A DNA stretch of 64,000 nucleotides, from the NCBI RefSeq assembly GCF_900107605.1, contig NZ_FNQJ01000020.1, positions 1 to 64,000 of the forward strand, given 5' to 3'. The position numbers were made by a program, and so were the translations under genes. Source of the DNA: Acidovorax soli (GTDB taxonomy: Bacteria > Pseudomonadota > Gammaproteobacteria > Burkholderiales > Burkholderiaceae_C). Shown here piece after piece: positions 27,585-36,138 of this stretch (its first letter is position 1; each line of letters starts with the position of its first letter). A model generated the notes under the pieces. That model searched no databases. It was given only the letters and a program-made list of their open reading frames with translations, and was not told where the DNA came from.

Positions 27585-28493
27585 ATGCGTGCCAGCCTGT
27601 TGATCCTTGCGCCGCTAGCGGTGGTGTCGTTGTGCACCTGGGGTGCGGGTGCGGGTGCGGCGCGGGCGCAGTCCGGTGAATCCGACGCCAACCGGGCGGC
27701 CGGCCTGCGCCAGGAGGCCATCGCCTACGAACATGGCGAAGGCGTGGCGCGCGATCCGCTGCGGGCCGCCGCACTCTACTGCGCCAGCGCACGGCTGGGC
27801 GACATGCTGGCCCAGTACAACCTCGGGTGGATGTACGCCCACGGGCGGGGTGTGGTGCGCGACGATGGGGCGGCCGCCTTTTTCTTCCAGGCCGCCGCCG
27901 AGCAGGGCCTGGGCGTGGCTGCGCGCATGCTGCAGGTGGTGGGCGGCGCCACGGACGAAGTGCCCGAGTGCCTGCGGCCGCCACCGCCCGCTCCGGTTCA
28001 GGTGGCCCAGCCCGGCGTCAACTACCAGCGGGTCGCGCCGCGCAAGATCGTGGAGCTGGTGCTCAAGATGGCGCCGCAATACCAGGTCGAGCCGCAGCTG
28101 GCGCTGGCCATCATTGCCGCCGAGTCGAACTTCAACACCCAGGCACTGTCGCCCAAAAATGCGCAGGGCCTGATGCAGCTGATTCCCGAAACCAGCGAGC
28201 GCTTCAACGTCAAGAACCCGTATGACCCGGCACAGAACATCCGTGGTGGCCTGACCTACCTGCGCTGGCTGCTGGCCTACTTCGAAGGCGACGTGGCGCT
28301 GGTGGCTGCGGCCTACAACGCCGGCGAGGGCAAGGTCGAGCGCTACCGCGGCGTGCCGCCCTACCTGGAGACGCGCGCCTACGTGCAACGCATCCTGAAA
28401 GCCGTTGGTGCCACCGCGCACCCGTTCGATCGCAGCGTGGCGCAGCCCTCGCCAGCGCTGGAGCGCATTCGACTGGCGCTGCGGCACAAGTAG
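27585..28493 (+). CDS. lytic transglycosylase with Sel1-like repeats
   Basis: A 302-residue exported cell-wall enzyme. A signal peptide (about 1-28, ARAQ) is followed by Sel1-type repeats (about 45-110) and a Pro-rich linker. An SLT domain (about 150-280) carries catalytic Glu180 in AAESNFNTQALSPKNAQGLM. Such enzymes cleave peptidoglycan glycan strands to 1,6-anhydro products. The Sel1 part probably mediates protein contacts. ATG 27585 starts the signal peptide. Confidence 0.92.
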   Translation: MRASLLILAPLAVVSLCTWGAGAGAARAQSGESDANRAAGLRQEAIAYEHGEGVARDPLRAAALYCASARLGDMLAQYNLGWMYAHGRGVVRDDGAAAFFFQAAAEQGLGVAARMLQVVGGATDEVPECLRPPPPAPVQVAQPGVNYQRVAPRKIVELVLKMAPQYQVEPQLALAIIAAESNFNTQALSPKNAQGLMQLIPETSERFNVKNPYDPAQNIRGGLTYLRWLLAYFEGDVALVAAAYNAGEGKVERYRGVPPYLETRAYVQRILKAVGATAHPFDRSVAQPSPALERIRLALRHK

Positions 28494-28635
28494 GCTGGGC
28501 GCTCTGGCGCAGGTGCCTTGGCGGCTGCTTTCAGGGCGCCGACCCCACGGTGCATATGGATACAAGCACAAAGTTGTTTCGGCGGCGCCCACCCTGGGTC
28601 ACAGTAGGGTTTTGTTTTCTGAGAGGCACAAGCCC

Positions 28636-30216
28636 ATGCAATTCAAACCCCTGCTCCTTGCCGCCGCGCTGGCTGCCACCCTGCCCCTGGCCGCGCAGGC
28701 CACGACCTTCCGCTGGGCGCGTGCGGTGGATGTGTCGTCGTGGGACGTGCATGCCCAGAACGTGGGCGTGAACAACGCCCTGCACGCGGCCGTGTACGAC
28801 ACGCTGGTCGAATACAACAGCAAGACCTTCAAGCCCGAGCCCGCGCTGGCCACCGAATGGAAGCCGGTGAGCCCCACCCAGCTGCGCCTGAGCCTGCGCA
28901 AGGGCGTGAAGTTCAGCGACGGCAGCGAGTTCACGGCCGACGACGCCAAGTTCTCGCTCGAGCGCGCCAAGTCGAAAAGTTCCAACTACGCGGTCTATGC
29001 CCAGGGCATCGACCGGGTGGAAAAGGTCAACAGCCACACCATCGACATCTTCTCGGACGTTCCCAACCCGGTGCTGCTCAACCAGCTGACCGAGCTGCGC
29101 ATGCTCAGCAAGGCCTGGGCCGAGAAGAACAAGTCGGTCGAGCCCAAGGACATCAAGAACAAGGACGAAACCTTTGCCCACCGCAACGCCCTGGGCACGG
29201 GGCCGTTCGTGCTCCAATCGTGGACGCCCGACCAGCGCGTGGTGCTGGCGCCCAATCCGCACTGGTGGGGCAAGGGCAAGTTCGCCACCAACGTGACCGA
29301 GGTGGTCTACACCCCCATCAAGTCCGATGCCACGCGCACGGCGGCGCTGCTGTCGGGCGAGATCGACTTCATCATCGACCCGAGCCTGCAGGATCTGGCG
29401 CGGGTGCGCCAGACGCAGGGTCTGAAGGTGCTGGAAGGCGCCGAATACCGCACCATCTTTCTGGGCATGGACCAGTTCCGCAGCGAGTTGCCAGGCTCGA
29501 ACGTCAAGGGCCAGAACCCGCTCAAGGATGTGCGCGTGCGCAAGGCCCTGTACCAGGCGATCGACATCAACGCCATCCAGCGCGTGGTAATGCGCGGCCT
29601 GGCCCAGCCCACGGGCGCGCTGATTGCCCACCAGGTCAACGGCTGGACGCCCAAGGCCGATGTGCGCTACCCCTTCGATATCAAGGCGGCGCAGAAGCTG
29701 CTGGCCGATGCGGGCTACCCGAACGGCTTCGAGGTGGACTTTGCCTGCAGCGCAGGCCGCTACATCAACGATGAGCAGCTGTGCCAGGCCATCACGGCGC
29801 AGTGGGCCAAGGTGGGGGTGAAGGCCAAGCTGCGCTCGCTGCCGTTTGCCACCTATTTCCCCATGATCCAGCGCAACGAGGCCAGCATCTACCTGCTGGG
29901 CTGGGGCGTGCCCACGTTCGATGCGTTCTATTCGCTGCAGTCGCTGATCCGCTCGCCGGGCGCCGGGGGCGACGGCAACTTCAACCTGGGCCGTTTCAGC
30001 AACCCGCAGCAGGATGCGCTGATCGAGCGCATCAAGAAGGAAACCGATCCGGCCACACGCAATGGCCTGATCGAAAAGGCCCTGGTGCAGGACCATGAGC
30101 TCATTTCCCACATCCCGCTGTACAACCAAGTGATCCCGTGGGCCGCCACGCAGAAGGTGGAGTTGCCGCACCGCGCGGACAACCGCATTGACTGGCGCGC
30201 GCTCAAGGTCAACTGA
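28636..30216 (+). CDS. ABC transporter periplasmic binding protein, peptide (family 5) type
   Basis: A 526-residue exported protein with a signal peptide (about 1-22, AQA). The SBP_bac_5 fold covers the rest, with typical motifs YDTLVEYNSKTFKPEPALA and LRKGVKFSDGSEFTADD. It should bind di- or oligopeptides or similar ligands for an ABC importer. No permease or ATPase gene is adjacent, so it is an orphan receptor here. A terminator follows. Confidence 0.9.
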   Translation: MQFKPLLLAAALAATLPLAAQATTFRWARAVDVSSWDVHAQNVGVNNALHAAVYDTLVEYNSKTFKPEPALATEWKPVSPTQLRLSLRKGVKFSDGSEFTADDAKFSLERAKSKSSNYAVYAQGIDRVEKVNSHTIDIFSDVPNPVLLNQLTELRMLSKAWAEKNKSVEPKDIKNKDETFAHRNALGTGPFVLQSWTPDQRVVLAPNPHWWGKGKFATNVTEVVYTPIKSDATRTAALLSGEIDFIIDPSLQDLARVRQTQGLKVLEGAEYRTIFLGMDQFRSELPGSNVKGQNPLKDVRVRKALYQAIDINAIQRVVMRGLAQPTGALIAHQVNGWTPKADVRYPFDIKAAQKLLADAGYPNGFEVDFACSAGRYINDEQLCQAITAQWAKVGVKAKLRSLPFATYFPMIQRNEASIYLLGWGVPTFDAFYSLQSLIRSPGAGGDGNFNLGRFSNPQQDALIERIKKETDPATRNGLIEKALVQDHELISHIPLYNQVIPWAATQKVELPHRADNRIDWRALKVN

Positions 30217-30233
30217 CCGGGCCGGCAACGCCG

Positions 30234-30269
30234 AAAGCCCCGCCACCCGCCCGGTGCCGGGGCTTTTTT
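30234..30269. terminator. bidirectional terminator between convergent genes
   Basis: AAAGCCCCG and CGGGGCTTTTTT form a stem around a 14-base loop, between the binding-protein gene and the convergent GST gene. Confidence 0.8.
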
Positions 30270-30276
30270 GTGCCGT

Positions 30277-30888
30277 TTATGCCAGCGCGCGTTGCACGGC
30301 GGGGCGCTCGGCCATGCGGCGCCGGTGGTCGGCCACCTTGGGGAACTGCGCCACGTCCACGCCGTCGCTGCGCAGCCAGCCGGACACGGTGAACAGGTAG
30401 GCGTCGGCGACGGAATATTGTTCGCCCAGCACCCAGGGGCCTTGCAGGTAATGGTGTTCGATCACACCAAAGCACTCCGCCATGTTCTGCGGCACCTTGC
30501 GCTGCATGGCCTCGATGGCGTGGGCGTCATCGGCCCAGCGGCTGGCGCGGGGGCGGTGGGCGTGGGCCACATGCACGGTGGAGGCCAGGTAATTGTTGAA
30601 CTCCTGCATGCGCGCGAAGGCAAACGGGTCCAGCGGCGCCAGCTGCGCCTGGGCAAAGCGTTGCGCCACATAGGCCAGCAGGGCCGGGGTTTCGGTCAGC
30701 ACGCCGTGTTCGGTCACCAGCGCGGGCACGCGGCCCTTGGGGTTGATGGCCAGGTACTCGGGGCTGCGTTGCTGCTGGGTGGCGAAGTCGAGACGAACCA
30801 GCTCGTGGCCTGCCTGCGCCTCGTGCAAGGCAATGTGAACGGCCAGGGCGCAGGTGCCGGGAGCGAAGTAAAGCGTGGGTGCGGACAT
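30277..30888 (-). CDS. glutathione S-transferase family protein
   Basis: A 203-residue cytosolic GST. The N-terminal thioredoxin-like half starts TLYFAPGTCALAVHIAL (a beta-class-like active-site region with Cys), contains NPKGRVPAL and LTETPALLAYVA for glutathione binding, and is followed by an all-helical C-terminal half. It probably conjugates or reduces electrophiles; the substrate is unknown. ATG 30888 gives the full-length domain. Confidence 0.92.
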   Translation of the reverse strand: MSAPTLYFAPGTCALAVHIALHEAQAGHELVRLDFATQQQRSPEYLAINPKGRVPALVTEHGVLTETPALLAYVAQRFAQAQLAPLDPFAFARMQEFNNYLASTVHVAHAHRPRASRWADDAHAIEAMQRKVPQNMAECFGVIEHHYLQGPWVLGEQYSVADAYLFTVSGWLRSDGVDVAQFPKVADHRRRMAERPAVQRALA

Positions 30889-31105
30889 GGTGGAGGTTGA
30901 AAAGGTGGCGGGGTGCAGGCTCCGCAGCGCTGAGGCCCCGGGGGCGTCGATATGCGCGCTGGTATTGCGGGCCTGAGTCGCCATCCTAAGGGGTTTGGTC
31001 GTTGGGTGCGGGCGCATGGCTTCGTTGCCCCCGAGGGAGCGGTGACGGCCGGTGGTGCGTTGGTGGCCGCTATAGTGGCCAGCCGCTTTGCAAGATCCCG
31101 CTCCC

Positions 31106-32485
31106 ATGGCCAAAGACAAAACCCTTTTCACCTGCACCGAATGTGGCGGCACCAGCCCGCGCTGGCTGGGCAAGTGTCCATCGTGTGGTGCCTGGAACAC
31201 CCTGATCGAATCGGTGGCGGAGGCCGGGCCTGGCAAGAACCGCTACAGCGGTGCGCAGTTCGCCGGTCTGGCGCAGGCGCAGGCCGTCATGCCGCTGGCG
31301 GCCATCGAGGCCACGGACATCGCGCGCACGCCCAGCGGCATCGACGAACTCGACCGGGTACTAGGTGGGGGCATCGTGGAAGGCGGCGTGGTGCTGATCG
31401 GGGGCGACCCGGGCATCGGCAAGTCCACGCTGCTGCTGCAGGCGCTGGACGCGCTGCAGCGCGCGGGCTTGCCCACCCTTTATGTCACGGGCGAGGAAAG
31501 CGGCGCCCAGGTGGCGCTGCGTTCGCGCCGGCTGGGGCTGGACCACAGCCAGGTGAATGTGCTGGCCGAGATCCAGCTGGAGAAAATCCTGGCCACCATC
31601 GAGTCGATGCAGCCGGCCGTGGCCGTGATCGATTCGATCCAGACGGTGTATTCCGACCAGCTCACCTCGGCACCCGGCTCGGTGGCCCAGGTGCGCGAGT
31701 GCGCGGCGCACCTCACGCGCGCTGCCAAATCTTCGGGCGTGGCCGTGGTGCTGGTGGGCCATGTGACCAAGGAGGGCGCGCTGGCCGGCCCCCGCGTGCT
31801 GGAGCACATGGTGGACACGGTGCTGTACTTCGAGGGCGACACGCACAGCCAGTTCCGCCTGGTGCGCGCCATCAAGAACCGTTTTGGCGCCGTCAACGAG
31901 ATCGGCGTGTTCGCCATGACCGAAAAGGGCCTCAAGGGCGTGAGCAACCCCAGCGCCATCTTCCTGAGCCAGCACAGCGAGCCGGTGCCGGGCAGCTGCG
32001 TGATGGTCACGCTCGAAGGCACGCGGCCCTTGCTGGTCGAGATCCAGGCCCTGGTGGACAGCGGCGGCCCCAGTCCGCGGCGCCTTTCCGTGGGGCTCGA
32101 CAAGGATCGTCTGGCCATGCTGCTGGCCGTGCTGCACCGCCATGCGGGCGTGGCCTGCATGGACCAGGACGTTTTTGTGAATGCCGTGGGCGGCGTGCGC
32201 ATCAGCGAGCCCGCCGCCGATCTGGCCGTGATGCTGGCCATCACCTCCAGCCTGCGCGGCAAGGCCTTGCCGCAGGGGTTCATCGCCTTTGGCGAGGTGG
32301 GGCTGGCGGGCGAGGTGCGCCCGGCGCCACGCGGGCAGGAACGTCTGCGCGAAGCGGCCAAACTGGGCTTCAGCGTGGCCGTGGTGCCCAAGGCCAATGC
32401 CCCCAGGAAACCGATCGAAGGCCTGACCATCCACGCCGTGGAGCGGGTCGAGGAGGCCATGAACGTGGTGCGCGGCATGGGTTGA
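31106..32485 (+). CDS. radA: DNA repair protein RadA (Sms)
   Basis: A RecA-like branch-migration helicase acting in recombination and transformation. The 459-residue product has an N-terminal zinc finger (C10, C13, C24, C27), Walker A GGDPGIGKS (about 99-107), the RadA-specific KNRFG motif, and a C-terminal Lon-like domain. ATG 31106 starts MAKDKTLF as in most RadA proteins. With comM broken in the same window, RadA remains as a branch-migration enzyme. Confidence 0.96.
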   Translation: MAKDKTLFTCTECGGTSPRWLGKCPSCGAWNTLIESVAEAGPGKNRYSGAQFAGLAQAQAVMPLAAIEATDIARTPSGIDELDRVLGGGIVEGGVVLIGGDPGIGKSTLLLQALDALQRAGLPTLYVTGEESGAQVALRSRRLGLDHSQVNVLAEIQLEKILATIESMQPAVAVIDSIQTVYSDQLTSAPGSVAQVRECAAHLTRAAKSSGVAVVLVGHVTKEGALAGPRVLEHMVDTVLYFEGDTHSQFRLVRAIKNRFGAVNEIGVFAMTEKGLKGVSNPSAIFLSQHSEPVPGSCVMVTLEGTRPLLVEIQALVDSGGPSPRRLSVGLDKDRLAMLLAVLHRHAGVACMDQDVFVNAVGGVRISEPAADLAVMLAITSSLRGKALPQGFIAFGEVGLAGEVRPAPRGQERLREAAKLGFSVAVVPKANAPRKPIEGLTIHAVERVEEAMNVVRGMG

Positions 32486-32542
32486 CAGGCGATACGCACT
32501 CCCCACACGAGGGCGGGGGCGCCGTCGTAAGACAATCGGGCC

Positions 32543-32977
32543 ATGAATTTTCGAAATATCCTGGTGCCCGTGGGGCTGGTGATGGTGCTGGTCGTAGGCT
32601 TTCGGTCCTATGGCTGGATGGGCGTCGCGGCCGTCGGCGGGGGAGTCCTCATGTGGGCGCTGCTGCATTTCACGCGGCTCATGAATGTGCTGCGCAAGGC
32701 GTCCGATCGTCCGATCGGCCATGTGGGCAGCGCCGTCATGCTCAATGCCAGGCTGCAGGCGGGGGTGAGCCTGATGCATGTGGTGGCCATGACGCGTTCG
32801 CTGGGGGCGCTGCAATCGCCCGAGAACGAACAACCCGAGGTCTACCGCTGGACCGATGGCACCCACTCGCATGTGACCTGCGAGTTCCACGGTGGCAAGC
32901 TGGTGAAATGGGCACTGGAACGCCCTGTGGCTCCTGAGGATGCGCCGGAAGGCGATGCGGGATCTGCGGCCCCGTAA
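32543..32977 (+). CDS. conserved membrane protein of unknown function
   Basis: A 144-residue protein with one or two N-terminal membrane helices (about 5-45) and a soluble C-terminal part that includes a HSHVTCEFHGGKLVKW segment. No catalytic motif is seen and the family is not recognised. It lies between radA and ilvE in the same direction, 57 bases after radA, so it may be cotranscribed with radA or ilvE. Confidence 0.75.
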   Translation: MNFRNILVPVGLVMVLVVGFRSYGWMGVAAVGGGVLMWALLHFTRLMNVLRKASDRPIGHVGSAVMLNARLQAGVSLMHVVAMTRSLGALQSPENEQPEVYRWTDGTHSHVTCEFHGGKLVKWALERPVAPEDAPEGDAGSAAP

Positions 32978-33018
32978 AATCTCCTCTTTTGCGACACCCA
33001 GCAACCCAAAGGACACCC

Positions 33019-33969
33019 ATGAGCCCCGTAGTTCCCTCGATGGCCGACCGTGACGGCAAGATCTGGATGGACGGCCAGATGGTCGACTGGCGCGATGCCA
33101 AGATCCATGTGCTGACCCACACCCTGCACTACGGCTGCGGCGCCTTCGAAGGCGTGCGGGCCTACAACACGGCCGCTGGCACGGCCATCTTCCGCCTGCA
33201 GGACCATACCGAGCGCCTGTTCAACAGCGCCAAGATCCTGCGCATGAAGATCCCTTTCACCCAGGACCAGGTGAACGCAGCCCAGTGCGCCGTGGTGCGT
33301 GAGAACCAGCTGGAGTCGTGCTACCTGCGCCCCCTGACCTGGATCGGCGACAAGAAGCTGGGCGTCTCGCCCAAGGGCAACGACATCCACCTGATGGTGG
33401 CCGCCTGGGCCTGGGGCGCCTACCTGGGCGAGGACGGCATGGCCCGCGGTATCCGCGTCAAGACCAGCAGCTATTCGCGCCACCACGTCAACATCACCAT
33501 GAGCCAGGCCAAGGCGGTGAGCAACTACACCAATTCCATCCTGGCCAACACCGAAGCCACCGATGATGGTTACGACGAAGCCCTGCTGCTGGATACTTCC
33601 GGTTTCGTGTCCGAAGGTTCGGGCGAGAACGTGTTCATCGTCAAGGACGGCGTGGTCTATACCCCCGACCTGTCGGCCGGTGCGCTCAAGGGCATCACGC
33701 GCGACACCGTCATGCACATCTGCAAGGACCTGGGCCTGGAGCTGGTGCAAAAGCGCATCACGCGCGACGAGGTGTATATCGCCGACGAAGCCTTCTTCAC
33801 CGGCACGGCCGCCGAAGTGACGCCCATCCGTGAACTCGATCGCATCGAGATCGGAAAAGAAGACTATGTGGGCCGCCGCGGCCCCATCACCGAGAAGATC
33901 CAGAGCGCGTTCTTTGACATCGTCAATGGCCGCAATCCCAAGTATGCCCACTGGCTCACCAAGGTCTGA
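33019..33969 (+). CDS. ilvE: branched-chain amino acid aminotransferase
   Basis: A PLP enzyme for the last step of Leu, Ile and Val synthesis. In 316 residues it has the PLP-binding Lys165 (SQAKAVSNYTNS) and class IV motifs HYGCGAFEGVRAY and FVSEGSGENVF. ATG 33019 has AAAGGA upstream. The zinc-finger gene follows after only two bases, so the two are cotranscribed. Confidence 0.95.
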   Translation: MSPVVPSMADRDGKIWMDGQMVDWRDAKIHVLTHTLHYGCGAFEGVRAYNTAAGTAIFRLQDHTERLFNSAKILRMKIPFTQDQVNAAQCAVVRENQLESCYLRPLTWIGDKKLGVSPKGNDIHLMVAAWAWGAYLGEDGMARGIRVKTSSYSRHHVNITMSQAKAVSNYTNSILANTEATDDGYDEALLLDTSGFVSEGSGENVFIVKDGVVYTPDLSAGALKGITRDTVMHICKDLGLELVQKRITRDEVYIADEAFFTGTAAEVTPIRELDRIEIGKEDYVGRRGPITEKIQSAFFDIVNGRNPKYAHWLTKV

Positions 33970-33971
33970 CC

Positions 33972-34178
33972 ATGTCGCAAGCAGTCATTGAACTTCTGGC
34001 CAAAGACCTGAACGCCCAGGGCGGCGTGTTCTGTCCCAACCCCAAGGCCGACATGAAGCTGTGGAACAGCCACCCCAAGGTGTACCTGGACGTGGCCCAT
34101 GCCGGCGAAGCCAAGTGCCCGTATTGCGGCACGGTGTACCGGCTGAAGGCCGGCGAGGTGTTCGCGGGCGGGCATTGA
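33972..34178 (+). CDS. small zf-CHCC zinc-finger protein (NDUFS6-like)
   Basis: A 68-residue protein with C21, a His, and CPYC near residues 49-52, followed by GTVYRLK. This is the zf-CHCC pattern of the NDUFS6-like complex I accessory family. It follows ilvE by two bases and precedes a strong terminator. Its role in bacteria is uncertain. Confidence 0.88.
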   Translation: MSQAVIELLAKDLNAQGGVFCPNPKADMKLWNSHPKVYLDVAHAGEAKCPYCGTVYRLKAGEVFAGGH

Positions 34179-34201
34179 TCGGGCCTTTGTCGGCTGAATG
34201 G

Positions 34202-34245
34202 CACCAGGCACGGCCTAGATCAGGCCGGCTTTGGTGTTTTTTTTT
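34202..34245 (+). terminator. rho-independent terminator after ilvE-zinc finger
   Basis: A long stem (CACCA..ACGGCCT / AGGCCGGCT..TGGTG) is followed by nine T residues, just before the glycosyltransferase gene. Confidence 0.9.
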
Positions 34246-34254
34246 GGGTGAATC

Positions 34255-35343
34255 ATGCGCATCCTGCATTTCGTCACAGGCGGGTTTTCCGGTGCCACGC
34301 AAGTGGCCATCGATCTGTGCCTGGCCGCCCGGCAGACCCCGGGCACCGAGGTGCTGCTGGTGCTGCGGCGCAAGCGCACCACGCACATGGACCGGGTTCA
34401 GGCGCTGCGCGACCAGGGTCTGGAGGTCCGCATCGTGTCGAACTGGCTGCACGTGCTGACGGTCTGGGAGTTGCGCAGGATCATTCGTGCATGGCACCCC
34501 GATGTGCTGTTTGCGCACGGTTTCAGCGACCATATCTGGGGACGTCAGGCCGCCCGGGCCGAGGGCGTGGCGCGGATCTTTCATGTCGAGCACAACTCGC
34601 GCGAGCGCTACACAACGCGCCGTCTGGCCCAGGCCTTGGCCTTGGCGCCCTGTACAGAGGCCAGCATTGGCGTCTCGGAGGGGGTGCGCAGCAGTCTGAT
34701 TGCGCACGGTTTCCCGCCGGACAAATGCATTGCCATCCCGAATGGCATCGCGCTGGAGCGCTTTCCAGAGCAACTGATGCGGCCGTGGGCTGAACGCGAC
34801 GCCGCGATCTTGATGGCATCGCGTTTCGCGCGCCAGAAGGACCATGCGACCCTGATCCGGGCGCTGGCCTGGCTGAAGCAGCAGGGCCTGATGCCCACGC
34901 TGTACCTGGCTGGCGGTGGCAAGAAGCGCCTGCTGAAGCAGGCGCGGCAACTGGCCCAGGCACTGGGCGTGCAGGCCCAGGTGCAGTTTCTGGGCAACGT
35001 GGGTGATTTGCCCCAGCGCTTGGCGGCGACCCAGATCTTTGTGCTGTCCACGCACTGGGAAGGCATGCCGCTGGCCTTGGTGGAGGGCATGGCCGCCGGT
35101 TGTGCCTGCGTGGCATCGGATGTGATCGGTGCGCGCGAGGTGCTCAGCGATGGCCTGACCGGCCGTCTGGTGCCCGAGTCTGATGCTGGCGCCTTGGGAC
35201 AGGTACTCGCACAACTGTTGCGACAGCCGGAGATGGCTGCCCAGCTGGGACAGGCCGCGCGGCGCAAGGCCTTGTCCTCCTATGGCCGCTCGCATATGTG
35301 GGCGCAGTACCAGGCGCTTCTGGCGCAGGGCGGGCATTCGTAA
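34255..35343 (+). CDS. GT4-type glycosyltransferase
   Basis: A 362-residue GT-B fold glycosyltransferase (Glyco_transf_4 followed by group 1). The N-terminal glycine-rich loop is HFVTGGFSGATQVA, and the donor-binding region contains EGMPLALVEGMAAG with the EX7E-type pair. It is likely cytoplasmic at the inner membrane and adds a sugar to LPS core or another envelope glycan. The neighbouring GT25 and O-antigen-ligase genes support that role. The gene begins 10 bases after a terminator. Confidence 0.9.
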   Translation: MRILHFVTGGFSGATQVAIDLCLAARQTPGTEVLLVLRRKRTTHMDRVQALRDQGLEVRIVSNWLHVLTVWELRRIIRAWHPDVLFAHGFSDHIWGRQAARAEGVARIFHVEHNSRERYTTRRLAQALALAPCTEASIGVSEGVRSSLIAHGFPPDKCIAIPNGIALERFPEQLMRPWAERDAAILMASRFARQKDHATLIRALAWLKQQGLMPTLYLAGGGKKRLLKQARQLAQALGVQAQVQFLGNVGDLPQRLAATQIFVLSTHWEGMPLALVEGMAAGCACVASDVIGAREVLSDGLTGRLVPESDAGALGQVLAQLLRQPEMAAQLGQAARRKALSSYGRSHMWAQYQALLAQGGHS

Positions 35344-35359
35344 CCCGCCCTGGCGCGTG

Positions 35360-36082
35360 TCAGCGGTGCCAAGCGTTGCCCAGAGTCAGGCGCAGCTTCA
35401 TCAGCAGCTTGCGTCGGCGTTGCGACAGCGTGAGCCGGTCGCGTTGCTCCCAAATGCTGCTGACTTCGCTGGTGTCATCCAGCGCCATGACGGAGGGGTA
35501 GACCCCGGCGACCCGCAGGTCGTTTTCGAACCAGAAACGGAAATCCACATCCACCGGGCGACCGAATGGCAGGCGGGATGCCAGCAACTTCTGGGCGCCG
35601 GCACGGGTGATCACATAGCCCGCCGCAAAGCTGGGGATGCGCTGGTACGTGATCAAGGAATGGGCGGTGAACAGACGCGATTGGTTGCAAATTTTTTCCT
35701 GATCCCGGCTGTACAGTTTGATCATGTCCCAGCCGGTTGTTCGTTGGGCCAGGGCTTCCAAAGCCGGGATAATGTCCGGCAGCAGCTTGACGTCGTCCTC
35801 GAAAATTGCCATGGCCGGTGCGGAGCTGTCCAGCAACGCCTGCCAAGCCTTGATATGGCTGCAATAACAGCCCTTCTCGCCATTGGCCAGGGCCTTGAAG
35901 TATTGCGCCTGGTTCAGCGTCTCGCTGTAGTACTGGTTTTGCTCCTCTTGCGCCAGGTCTTGCCACCAGACGGCTGGCAACCGCTGGGCAGCCAGCTGGA
36001 GGTGGTTGAACTGGGCTTGCATGCGCTGTCTGCGTTCAACATCTTTGTCGAGGTTGATGTAGAGGATGGGAAAAGGTGCCAT
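35360..36082 (-). CDS. GT25-family glycosyltransferase (LPS biosynthesis)
   Basis: A 240-residue glycosyltransferase of family 25. It contains YINLDKDVERRQRMQ at the N terminus and AIFEDDVKLLP, the acidic metal/donor motif of LgtB/LpsA-type enzymes, then GYVITRAGAQKLL. It probably adds galactose or a similar sugar to LPS. It is on the opposite strand, convergent with the GT4 gene and divergent from the ligase gene. The DNA is less GC-rich than its flanks. Confidence 0.9.
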   Translation of the reverse strand: MAPFPILYINLDKDVERRQRMQAQFNHLQLAAQRLPAVWWQDLAQEEQNQYYSETLNQAQYFKALANGEKGCYCSHIKAWQALLDSSAPAMAIFEDDVKLLPDIIPALEALAQRTTGWDMIKLYSRDQEKICNQSRLFTAHSLITYQRIPSFAAGYVITRAGAQKLLASRLPFGRPVDVDFRFWFENDLRVAGVYPSVMALDDTSEVSSIWEQRDRLTLSQRRRKLLMKLRLTLGNAWHR

Positions 36083-36138
36083 GGTGCGGAAAGCGGGCTT
36101 TGTGGCATCGCGCGCAGTGTTTTGGGACGAAAGGTGTG